From Larix sibirica (taxonomy: Eukaryota > Streptophyta > Pinopsida > Pinales > Pinaceae), in contig NWUY0304093856.1 of NCBI GenBank assembly GCA_004151065.3, positions 1-10,907 on the forward strand: a stretch of DNA of 10,907 nt. The letters run 5' to 3'. Shown piece after piece: positions 1 through 7,837 of the stretch. Position 1 is the first letter of the stretch. Every line of letters starts with the position of its first letter. A model generated the notes under the pieces. The model ran no database searches. It was given only the letters and a program-made list of their open reading frames with translations, and was not told the origin of the DNA. The position numbers and the translations under genes are program-made.

Positions 1-394
1 TAATACACGAAGGTATCAGCCTTTGGAAGGACATGTTGCAGACACAGTTCACAGGGACCAGGAGACAGGAAAGTCAGAAGCTTGGAAGCGGCGTAGGAGA
101 ATCGGTGGTGGCTATGAAGATAGGGATGGGCAAGGAAGTATGGATAGGCCTCCAGTGAGCTCGTATGCACAGTATGGGGTCCCATCAAATGGTAGCAGAT
201 TTCAGGATCCCAGTTCAGCAGGTATCTTAGGGTGTGGTCCTGGAGACCATAGGCGGGTTGTTGGTGAAAGATGGAATAGGTCACACCCGAACTATCCCCC
301 ATCCGGGCAGACAGACCATGCTATACCCAGACAGGGCAGGCAAACTGATAATGGCTCCTTTCCAAATAGTCATCCTCCTGCTTTTATGCCTTAA
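1..394 (+). CDS. 3'-terminal coding exon (partial) of an unrecognised plant gene; disordered Arg/Gly/Pro-rich C-terminal tail
   Basis: The frame starting at base 2 is open from the window edge to a TAA at 392-394, about 130 codons without a stop, in a stretch richer in G and C than most of the window. There is no convincing in-frame ATG start near the edge and no clear splice acceptor, so the frame most likely continues upstream of the window. The product is hydrophilic and low in hydrophobic residues. It has a basic cluster (Trp-Lys followed by four Arg, about codons 29-34), then Gly, Asp, Ser, Tyr and Pro-rich sequence, and it ends His-Pro-Pro-Ala-Phe-Met-Pro. This composition is typical of intrinsically disordered tails of plant nuclear or RNA-associated proteins, but no domain is visible and I cannot assign a family. 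A second frame covering 234-416 is a shadow. Coding status is an inference from the open frame and composition. Confidence 0.5.
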   Translation, partial: NTRRYQPLEGHVADTVHRDQETGKSEAWKRRRRIGGGYEDRDGQGSMDRPPVSSYAQYGVPSNGSRFQDPSSAGILGCGPGDHRRVVGERWNRSHPNYPPSGQTDHAIPRQGRQTDNGSFPNSHPPAFMP

Positions 395-1509
395 ATGTTA
401 TATGCGATCACAGTAACTAGCTCCATCTGTTGCATCTGAATTATCTTCAATATTGATACATGCAATAGTAACATGACCTTGTGGTAAAGCAGAGAAGCTG
501 CTACAAGGTAGTAACATTCAATCCCTGGTCAATGGGGTAGCAGGTCAAAAGAGATAGGCTATTGTTGGTGAAACCTCCTGGCTGACATAATGAATGTAAA
601 TATGGGTTGTGGGGTCTCTCTTCAGAAAAAAATTATCTTCTTGTTATCCCCTCAGATTTTTTGTTCTATGCAGGTAATAATGGCATATCCTTCATTGGAT
701 TCTCAAATTGGAGAAATTGTAAATCATTTTTGAAGTTCATATGAAAGTTGTTCTTTACATTTTATGATACTTATCTGGATTTTTTTTGTACAATGTTCTG
801 CTCTTTACCTATAACTTTGCTAATGTCAACTGAAAGACATCAAGGAATGCTTTTGGTACTGGCATTTTTGTAAATTGAATATCACACTCCTGCAGTTTTG
901 TTGGGAAACTCTCAACGACATTACTTTGACCCAGAGTGAAGCATTTGAGAAGAGTATCATGTACAGTGAAGCCCTCTTAGTAACAAGGGAACATAACATT
1001 GATAATTATGCTTCCTGAGAAATTGTTGTTCCATCTCTACCTGTGAAAGGTCACAAGAACACAGAATTAAGACCTGCCTAATGAGAGTTCCCTGGGAAAT
1101 AGATCGAGGTAGTGGAGGCAATATTTTCAGTTTTGATTGTCTCAGGGGCCTCAAATGATCTTAGTCTCGACTCTTACATACACTTCAAACTTGCTGTTAT
1201 GGATGGCATTGAGATGGTTTTCAATGTTCATGTCAATTGAAGGCAAGGCATGTTTGTGGTCACTTGCTTGCTCTGGGATGAGAATGCAGAGACAGTCCAA
1301 ATTGTCAGTTCCTATCGTAGGTTAGTATTAGTAGAGATGGTTTATAAAAGCTGACCATGGTCTTTATTATACATGATGGACATGAAGTGAAGTGCGAGAT
1401 GTTTTCATGTATTTATTCAATGTTGCAAGTGTCTTTAGTTGAGCATTTGAGGTTTACTGTTCTATGCTGCCTAACATTTCTTAGAGCGAAAGTATTGTGT
1501 CACTACAGG
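395..1509 (+). other. Probable 3' UTR and downstream non-coding DNA
   Basis: This stretch follows the TAA of the partial exon. All frames are broken by frequent stops, and the short open frames on both strands have no recognisable composition. A 3' UTR is expected here, but its end cannot be placed: no clear plant polyadenylation signal stands out. A donor-like CAAG/GTAGTAAC near 507 and an acceptor-like pyrimidine stretch ending TATGCAG near 673 could mark a spliced 3' UTR intron, which is weak evidence. A stem-loop at 477-508 is listed separately. Confidence 0.3.
477..508 (+). other. Bulged stem-loop in the probable 3' UTR
   Basis: The arms CCTTGT (477-482) and AGCAG (488-492) pair with CTGCT (498-502) and ACAAGG (503-508). 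This gives an 11 bp stem with a five-base bulge (483-487) and a five-base loop (493-497). The pairing is read directly; any role in RNA stability or processing is unknown. Such stems also arise by chance in sequence of this length. Confidence 0.3.
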
Positions 1510-1637
1510 CTGCTTATGTGCTTTCTAGGGTGTTTGATTTCTTTAATGGAAAGTATGCATCATAACTGACTTCTTGTGTGCTTTTCTTAGATGGAAAGTA
1601 TGCTTCTCACAACAGACTGATTATGTGTTTTCTAGGG
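1510..1637 (+). repeat. Degenerate short tandem repeat, two and a half units
   Basis: Unit 1 (1510-1569) and unit 2 (1570-1620) share, in the same order, a TTATGTGCTTTCTAGGG-like block, the word ATGGAAAGTATGC, and a CA-rich end finishing in ACTGA. A third partial unit (1621-1637) repeats the first block as TTATGTGTTTTCTAGGG. Unit length differs (60 and 51 bases) and copies have diverged by substitutions and small indels, so this is an old local duplication. It lies directly upstream of the larger duplications. Confidence 0.6.
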
Positions 1638-1666
1638 CATTACGATGATGTGGTTACCATCCACTT

Positions 1667-2193
1667 GAGACCAACAATGGTCTATTGAACCTTTACAAAG
1701 AAATGCTTATTTTTTGATTGAATTATGTTGTTTCTAATATCAAATAACTAGGTAATAAGATCACCAAGATCACTTTGGTTTGCATGGGTTAGCAGATTAT
1801 AGATATCCATAGTATGACAAATGCTTTGAAAAAGGGATCTAATATTTGTGTAGGCTGTGCACTCTAACAGAAATGTTTTTCATATTTTACCTTAGGATTA
1901 CAACCTTTATAGTTCTTTCCTCCCAGGTGTTTTAGGTCTTGTCCACCCTCTGGTTCACATCCTGCATGAGACCAACAATGGTTTATCGAACCTTTACAAA
2001 AAATGTTTATTTCTTGATTGAATTATGTTGTTTCTAATATCAAATAACTAGGTAATAAGATCACCAAGCTCACTTTGGTTTGCATTGGTTAGCACATTAT
2101 AGATATCTGTAGTATGAAAAATGCTTTTAAAATGAGATCTAATATTTGTGTAGGCTGTGCACACTAAGAAATGCTTTTCATATTTTACCTTGG
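1667..2193 (+). repeat. Tandem duplication, about 300 bp unit (module X), two copies
   Basis: Copy 1 begins at 1667 and copy 2 at 1968, both with GAGACCAACAATGGT, an offset of 301 bases. They stay nearly collinear through long identical runs, including a block around TTGTTTCTAATATCAAATAAC and GGTAATAAGATCACCAAG, to the TTCATATTTTACCTT words near 1879 and 2177. Differences are scattered substitutions and one- to four-base indels. Copy 1 continues past 1897 into a truncated, diverged start of the next module, recognisable by GGTCTTGTCCACCCTCT at 1935-1951. No coding frame runs through either copy. Confidence 0.85.
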
Positions 2194-2680
2194 AATTACG
2201 ACTTTAGGTTTTATGTCTTGTCCACCCTCTAGTTCACTATGAAGTTTATGGGGGTTTGTTTTCGTTTTAGCAATATTTATTTCTTTAAGCTAGCAACAGT
2301 AGAGAGATGATATATTTTGACTAATAGAATGGCTATGTAACTGGTAAAGGCAATGTCCTATGATCAAATATTATTTCTGTTGCATGTTTTTGAAGAAATA
2401 AAATAGTAAAGGGAGAGGATCCCTAATTACTATATATAATTACAACTTTAGGTTTTAGGTCTTGTCCACCCTCTAGTTCACTATGAAGTTTATGGGTTTT
2501 TGTTTTGTTTTAGCAATATTTATTTCTTTAAGCTAACAACAGTAGAGAGATAATATATATCGACTTATAGAATGGCTATGCAACTGGTAAAGGCAATGTT
2601 CTATGATCAAATATTATGTTCTGTTGCATGTTTTTGAAGAAATAAAATAGTAAAAGGAGAGTATCCCTAATTACTGTATG
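2194..2680 (+). repeat. Tandem duplication, 244 bp unit (module Y), two copies
   Basis: Copy A (2194-2437) and copy B (2438-2680) both begin AATTAC followed by ACTTTAGGTTTTA and end CCCTAATTACT, with an offset of 244 bases. Both contain GTCTTGTCCACCCTCTAGTT, a GCAATATTTATTTCTTTAAG block, and an AATAAA hexamer at 2397-2402 and 2641-2646. Most differences are substitutions. With the truncated module start inside the first X copy (from about 1897), this is the third occurrence of the Y left end, so the X and Y duplications are nested events. Confidence 0.85.
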
Positions 2681-3060
2681 CCGTATTGAGATTGCTGGTT
2701 AAACAAAATTTATGGAAGCGAGAGTTGGAATATAATTAACATCATACCAGTAAAGCCAATTACACATCCCTGACGAAAGGGATACACATGTTAGGCATCA
2801 TTTCATGTTAATCTATATATGAATTCATCATTTAAATGTGATGAATTCACATTTAATGTTATTCAATACACTGGAATGTTATTGTTATGAATTTCATATT
2901 TATGGTTATTCATAGACTTTTAAAGGAAAAAATAATAACTCATTTAGGGCCTAGTCCTTCTGTAATTCAACTCATTATACATCGTTGTATTATGCATAAA
3001 TTTATAAAGATGTAAGTTAAATGGTAAATCCAAATCCCGTTAGTTTCATTCAGCTTTAGG
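2681..3060. other. AT-rich non-coding stretch with a palindromic patch
   Basis: I see no gene here. The sequence is AT-rich with stops in all frames. The only structure is the pair of overlapping inverted repeats at 2820-2856, listed separately. Confidence 0.5.
2820..2856. repeat. Two overlapping, mutually exclusive inverted repeats
   Basis: TGAATTCATCA (2820-2830) is perfectly complementary to TGATGAATTCA (2839-2849) across an eight-base loop. TTAAATGTGA (2832-2841) is perfectly complementary to TCACATTTAA (2847-2856) across a five-base loop. The right arm of the first and both arms of the second share bases, so only one hairpin can form at a time. The sequence could be a remnant of a terminal inverted repeat element or a chance AT-rich palindrome. 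Confidence 0.6.
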
Positions 3061-3635
3061 TTTTATTTGAAAGCATACAAAACCATTTTGTGTGAGATTG
3101 GTGTTGGGCATGTGTAGAGTACTTGAGAGATTAATATCGGCAGATGATTAGATGCAATCAATGTGATCCAAGGTTACAGTGGACTTTTTACGATATAATT
3201 ATCAGCTGGGAAGAAGCTTTAATCTACTCGGAAAGTCCCTGGGAATAGTTGTGAGTCTTACAACTGGTTCATAGTTGAACTATATTATAAGAGAAGTTGA
3301 GAGTTGAAAGAGTGTTAACCAAGTGAAATGAATTTTATTTGAAGCATACAGAACCATTTTGTGTAAGATGGTATCAAGGGCATGTGTAGAGTACTTGAGA
3401 CATTAATATCTGCAGATAACTGGATGCAATCAAAATGTGACCCAAGGTTGCAATGAATTTTTATATGCAATGAAAATGTGACAAAAGGTTGCAATGGATT
3501 TTTATGGTTTAATTATAGGAAGATCCTTTAATCTACTGGGAAAGTCCCTGGGAAAAGGCTCACAACTGTTCCAGAGTTTAACTAGATATTGACAAGAGAA
3601 GTGAGAGGGGAAAGAGTGTTAACGAAGTGAAAGGG
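3061..3635 (+). repeat. Tandem duplication, 272 bp period, two copies
   Basis: Copy 1 (3061-3332) and copy 2 (3333-3635) both start TTTTATTTGAAAGCATACA or its one-base-shorter form. They share, in order, ACCATTTTGTGT, GCATGTGTAGAGTACTTGAGA, TTTAATCTACT, GAAAGTCCCTGGGAA and AAAGAGTGTTAAC. Copy 2 is about 30 bases longer, mainly because of an internal 41 bp doubling at 3424-3505. No frame is conserved between copies. Confidence 0.85.
3424..3505 (+). repeat. 41 bp tandem duplication inside the second 272 bp copy
   Basis: Unit 1 (3424-3464) and unit 2 (3465-3505) are both 41 bases. Each begins ATGCAAT and ends ATTTTTAT, with AAAATGTGAC and AAGGTTGCAATG between. The corresponding part of copy 1 (from about 3151) has a single unit, so this doubling happened after, or only in, the second large copy. 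Confidence 0.8.
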
Positions 3636-4109
3636 TGCAAGATGTATTGATTTGTAAAGAATTAAAACTGTAATAATCGATCATCCTCTACAATTAATGC
3701 TTAGAATCTATTTGTAATATAATGGATAGGTATACTTAGCCTCCAGAGCAGAAGTTTCATCCCTTCGAAATATTTCTGTTGTGGACTCCACTATGAGAAT
3801 CCAGTTTTGAATGGGTCTATGCAAGGAAGGTGTATGCATATTGTGCTGTATTAGGATCTCTATTGCTGTGAATCCTAGTGAACCCTGATTTTGATGGGGC
3901 ATGTAGAGAAAAGAGGCATATTCTGCTGTATGAAGTTTCTCCTTTTCAACAGTCGGTGAATGATTCCATCTTCATGATGTTATGTCCATTGCAATTTTGT
4001 TTTTGGGTTGGAATCTGCACTTCTGAGGGCTTGTTGCCTATCCTGAATTCTTGTTCATAATTTTTTTTTCATTTTTGAAGAGAGGGCTATTGTGCTAAAT
4101 TTAGGTCCA
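3636..4109. other. Non-coding stretch, nothing recognised
   Basis: Short open frames occur on both strands (for example 3708-3902 minus and 3878-4060 plus), but they overlap each other, match no family I know and show no coding composition. If the Copia relic to the right were complete, reverse transcriptase would be expected here on the minus strand. None is visible, so the relic is truncated near 4110. Confidence 0.4.
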
Positions 4110-4680
4110 GCTAGCCACTAATTGAAACACACAAGCCTCCGTTCTTTGAGATGTCAGAAAACACCTGATTGATTTTTTTCCAGATAGAATTAGTATTCCA
4201 ATCCTCTTTGGCTTAACTTTCCTACATCTTATTAAGAAAGATATTTGCACCCATGTTAATAATTGGTGTAATTTTGATCTTGATAGTTGTCTTGGTAACT
4301 TGGCAATGAAAAATAAAATAGCATTGGAATGAGCCTTTTTAATAGACAGTGAAATGAAGAGGAATTTGGTATAATTATCCATAGAGCACTGTATAGGCTT
4401 CGCATTCATGGAAGAAAATGTGTGATCCTTGTGAAGAAAATGTCTGATATGTAATGATATCATTTTAGTCTCCATTTTAATATTATTCTTGCAACTTTGT
4501 GCTCACCAAAGTTAAGATATTCCTAGTTGTATATTATTTTCTTTGACAAAAGTTCCACCACAGTATGGCTTCTTAAATTTGCAAGTAGCTTTAATGGATT
4601 CTTTTTGGAAATAAAAAATTTAGCAATGCTTATTTTTTAAGATATTTGAATCAACTCCATTAGGTTTGTCTCCACAAACA
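4110..4680 (-). pseudogene. Decayed Copia-type retrotransposon pre-integrase/integrase fragment
   Basis: Read on the minus strand, the order of recognisable pieces matches a Copia polyprotein. First comes the end of the GAG pre-integrase zinc-binding region, with a Cys-Lys-Phe-x-Lys-Pro pattern (Cys codon 4583-4581), similar to the family's Cys-x-Phe-Gly-Lys. Then comes an integrase core strand reading DNYTKFLF at 4379-4356, where the family has Asp-Asp-Tyr-(Ser/Thr)-Lys/Arg. It is followed by a Lys-Lys and Phe-rich helix ending in Ala-Lys. After a frame change come a Lys-Ile-Lys and an Asn-Met-Gly segment (about 4276-4225), where the family has Asp-Asn-Gly-Gly-Glu. Last is a remnant like Gln-Gln-Asn-Gly near 4150-4136. 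The first catalytic Asp seems replaced by Arg and the second by Asn. Frame changes and stops make it dead. Family assignment is by eye. Confidence 0.65.
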
Positions 4681-5949
4681 ATTTTTTATTATGAAACTGA
4701 AGATGAATGCAACTAACATATATATAGAAGATGGTGTCTTTGATGTCAACATGTTTTCTTTTTTAATATATACAAAAATATGCTACTAAGATGCAGATTT
4801 ATTGGGTGACCTATTTTCTAGTTCAAAAAATTACTTTCCATTTTTCTCTTTTAAAAATTTGAGCACCTAGATTAAGGTGGCCCCTGCTAACTTGCAACAC
4901 ATTTACTAATTTAAGGGTATTAGATCTTGCAATGTATTGCAACTCTTTTACCTTGAGATTTAACAATGATGAAATAAGTGTAAATCCATAGAGCTTGTTC
5001 ATTGGTAATGCAATTTTCCAAGTCTATGGTGGTGTGGCTCATGTTAGTGGCACATTGGTTCTGTGTCAATGTGGTAATGCTGCAAAGTTGGTGCTTGAGC
5101 TAATGGTCTTCTATGTGATTGAGGTTAGGTGGGAGTTTTGGGTGACTTTGATGGAATAAGTGTGGCTTCATAGTAGGTTTCCAACTGTTATTAATTATAT
5201 CTTATTGTGCTCTCTATAGTCTAAAGAGGTCTTTTGTTAAGTTTATACTATTTTCATTCATATTAACATATTGTGATGATTGCCTTTTCAATCCAATGAC
5301 ATGTATTTGAAAGCCCTAACTAATCACGGAACACAAAATAGTTATATAATTTACCTTTCCTACTCTTTATGACCAAAGACGTTTCTCAAACTCATATAGC
5401 TGTAATTTCCACAATTTGATCATAATGATTACTGACTGAAAACATTCATATTATAAACTATTAAAATTTTCTTATGAAATTAGTTCCACTAATGATGACA
5501 TCAAGGATATGTTTGAAAATATTTTCAATTACTCTATTCACAATCTTGAAATACGTTGTAGTGTTGGTTATTAAGATTATTAGTTAATTTTTGTTATTTT
5601 TTGAAAATTTACAAGAATTGCATGATTTGTCCATACAATTTATTATTTTGACCTCGTCTAAACTTTACTCTAAAACTTCAAGCTCCTCTTATTCTCTTTT
5701 CATAATACGACATTGTGTTTGCTCAATAAATTTATTATATGAAATGAGTTTTTCTAACTGAGCAAACTCTTTCCATGATATTTCTCATTAATTTTCACCA
5801 AAGGATTTCTTTAATGTTTATTTATTTACATGAATACACATTTATCAATTTCTAACCCTATGCCATTTCAGCACCTTTTGCATACACATTTATTAATTTC
5901 CCACATGTGATTGTGTTTTTAACACGGATTTTGGTTTTTCCTCTCTTGT
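4681..5949. other. Long AT-rich stretch, mostly featureless
   Basis: All frames are closed and no gene is supported. Part of this should be gag-side sequence of the Copia relic if the element was once complete, but I cannot follow it with confidence. Small structures: a 9 bp inverted repeat GTTTGCTCA (5717-5725) and TGAGCAAAC (5759-5767), and a 19-base direct repeat ATACACATTTATCAATTTC (5834-5852), repeated with one mismatch at 5882-5900. Confidence 0.4.
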
Positions 5950-6120
5950 GGGGCAGCCTTTTATATAGAGATGTGCACTTGGATTTATGAAGAAGATATA
6001 TACTTGAGAGCAAGGTTGGGTATTGTTTTATCATAATATATTGTGCTTGAAACTTGAAACTAGAGTTTGTGGTCTCTATCCTAGTTTGTCTCTCTTGACT
6101 TCATCTATGGTATCAAATGC
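5950..6120 (+). mobile_element. Possible Copia-type LTR 3' end with primer-binding site
   Basis: TGGTATCAAATG at 6108-6119 matches 9 of 12 positions of TGGTATCAGAGC, the usual plant retrotransposon primer-binding site complementary to the initiator Met tRNA. It follows a pyrimidine-rich run, TTGTCTCTCTTGACTTCA, that could end an LTR near 6103. A TATATA at 5962-5967, about 145 bases upstream, is at a plausible distance for R-U5. The left end of the LTR and a gag frame downstream are not visible. The orientation is opposite to the Copia relic at 4110-4680, so the two are not parts of one simple element. It could be chance similarity. Confidence 0.3.
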
Positions 6121-6796
6121 TTGACAAGGCACATGGTATAAAATCTTGTGATCTCCATCCAAATGTTGTAACATTCTTACCTTGGCCAACATTGAGGCAT
6201 CCTTCTAATCCTTTTTTCATAGCTTCGGTCTTGGGTGAGTGCCATATAGAGGTAACAATGCCATCGAGGAACATTAAACATATCATATCTATTAAGGGGT
6301 AGAGTAGGCCTTGAAATACCTTCACACGAGTTTACTAACCATTCCAATGACATTCATTTGAACTCATTGTTATTAATTTTTTTTGGAAATTTATATTTTT
6401 ACCTCACTTGGCCACTTTTAGTATTCTAGAAAAGGCGAACTATTGAAGGCTTTAGATCTGATTTCTTCCATTGTGACCCCTAGAAATTTGGTTACACCTC
6501 TGAAAATATTTTCCACATGTTATTATCCTTTGTGGGTTGTTATACTTACCAAAATTTGATTAGAGAAATATATAATATTTCACATGAACATTCCCTTTGA
6601 AGGTAATATTTTTTAGGTAGGAAAGGTGTCTACAAGGTTTTAACATCAATCTCCTCTTTCTACCATTCAAATGACTCTTTCTACCATTCAAATATAGGCC
6701 AATGGATATGTTCATTTCCACACAAACTTGCATGACAATACTTCATGTCTTTACAATATTGTTCTAATTGAATAAAGGTTGTGGTTATTTTAAGAT
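6121..6796. other. AT-rich stretch, no gene recognised
   Basis: Two short open frames overlap on opposite strands at about 6113-6325, and neither shows family features. A small direct repeat of CTCTTTCTACCATTCAAAT-like sequence occurs near 6654-6692. Nothing else is supported. Confidence 0.4.
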
Positions 6797-6806
6797 TTAG
6801 AAAAAA

Positions 6807-7024
6807 ACATTATTCTTGTTTGTAGTATGAATCGGTGATAATATAGAACATGTGTTTCCTCTTAGGAGGTCATAGGCTCAAATCTGGATGGGGGTAGGTT
6901 ATGCACACTTTTGTAGACTTTAGCAATTATTGCTGCGCAGAGGGGGTCCCTTGTCCCACAAACAAGGGGGTCTCATACACCAAATTGGTGTTTGGCTTGG
7001 TTGTGACCTTAAAATAGATTATTA
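6807..7024 (+). mobile_element. Probable tRNA-derived SINE
   Basis: A B-box-like GGCTCAAATCT at 6875-6885 (consensus GGTTCGANNCC) follows, at tRNA-like distance, an A-box-like TGAATCGGTGA at 6828-6838 (7 of 11 matches to TGGCTCAGTGG). The sequence between reads like a diverged tRNA anticodon half (CATGTGTTTCCTCTTAGGAGGTCA, split here as CATGTGTTTCCT and CTTAGGAGGTCA). The tRNA-unrelated body to about 7024 contains two neat hairpins: CCCTTGT/ACAAGGG (6948-6954, 6962-6968) and ACACCAA/TTGGTGT (6977-6983, 6985-6991). TTAGAAAAAA occurs on both sides (6797-6806 and 7025-7034) and could be the target-site duplication. It is low-complexity, so the ends are provisional. Length, about 218 bases, fits the class. 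Such elements are transcribed by RNA polymerase III and copied by a partner LINE. Confidence 0.5.
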
Positions 7025-7034
7025 TTAGAAAAAA

Positions 7035-7619
7035 TAAATTGAAAAAAGAGTGGCTGCTTTAAACATCCATGGAAGGAAATCACCCAAAGGGTTTATTTGG
7101 ATTATTTTCCAAACATTAAATAATGCATGAAAACTTCTTACTCTTCATTTAAATACAATATTCAGAAAACATGTTCATAGTTGAGGTTTTTGGTGTTATT
7201 ATGTTGATGGAAGTTGTCCAAAATACCTCAGTGATAATCTTTACTACCGAGTGTGGAGTTTTTTTTTTGGAATTGATTTAAAACTAAAATCTTATTGGCA
7301 GGCAAAAGTTTTTAGAGTCTTTTATTTTTTTAATTTATTTTTAATCAATTGATGCTCTTACATATATAACACGGTGGTGTGATATGGACAATAGCATGGG
7401 TGTGATATGGACAAGAGCACACCAATGTAGTATGTGTAAGAGTGCACTGATGTATTATACAAATGCACATACTAAGGGCATTGATACATTTTATCGACAT
7501 ACTAAGCATCCATACATATATATGATAATCATGCACCACAAATACAACATATAATTTGGTAATTGTTTTTGTAAGGTTCATATATATATTAATCCAGAAA
7601 TATAAAAAAATTGTACATG
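7035..7619. other. AT-rich stretch with small repeats, no gene
   Basis: The stretch includes a T-rich patch near 7259-7268 and a second near 7320-7343, a 23-base-period repeat at 7376-7420, and TA-rich words near 7500-7590. No reading frame is convincing on either strand. Confidence 0.4.
7376..7420 (+). repeat. Two copies of a 22-base unit, period 23
   Basis: GGTGTGATATGGACAATAGC (7376-7395) recurs as GGTGTGATATGGACAAGAGC at 7399-7418 with one mismatch. It is a small local duplication with no visible function. Confidence 0.7.
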
Positions 7620-7837
7620 CCAAGACTATGGCAGTGGATTACAGAGTGCCTCCAAATGTCAGTGGTAGAGCAAATGTTCCAAAATTGAATAAGTCTGAAA
7701 AGCATCGCTAACAAAGCTAAACAGAGATAGTCTCGACCTTTTAACAGAGGATCCTCCATAGACCGAGGTTTATGTCCCACAAAATGAAAACATAGGAAAT
7801 GCAATTTGACGTCTAAATTGACTGTAACAAGACTAGA
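7620..7837 (-). other. Possible 3'-flank of the CpG-rich relic
   Basis: This stretch lies just downstream of the relic's terminal stop, read on the minus strand, and is intermediate in composition. A 71-codon minus frame (7804-7589) is open across it but has no recognisable features, so it is treated as trailing non-coding sequence. No poly(A) tract marks a processed copy's end. Confidence 0.25.

Noticed and set aside
234-416. A 60-codon plus-strand frame overlapping the first exon
   Set aside because: It overlaps the longer frame that has the better coding composition and ends 22 bases further on, so it is a shadow.
3708-3902. A 64-codon minus-strand frame as the reverse transcriptase continuation of the Copia relic
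   Set aside because: No reverse-transcriptase motif such as Tyr-Val-Asp-Asp is visible and the sequence does not follow from the integrase relic.
4101-4475. A 124-codon minus-strand open frame as an intact gene
   Set aside because: It matches a Copia integrase only in its first half and the match then shifts frame, so it is a chance-open part of a relic, not a complete gene.
5717-5767. Inverted repeat GTTTGCTCA / TGAGCAAAC as a mobile-element end or terminator
   Set aside because: The arms are only nine bases with a 33-base loop, and there are no flanking duplications or associated gene.
6113-6325. Overlapping 60-70 codon frames on both strands as gag-like sequence after the primer-binding-site-like motif
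   Set aside because: Neither shows gag features such as a Cys-x2-Cys-x4-His-x4-Cys knuckle, and the two frames mirror each other.
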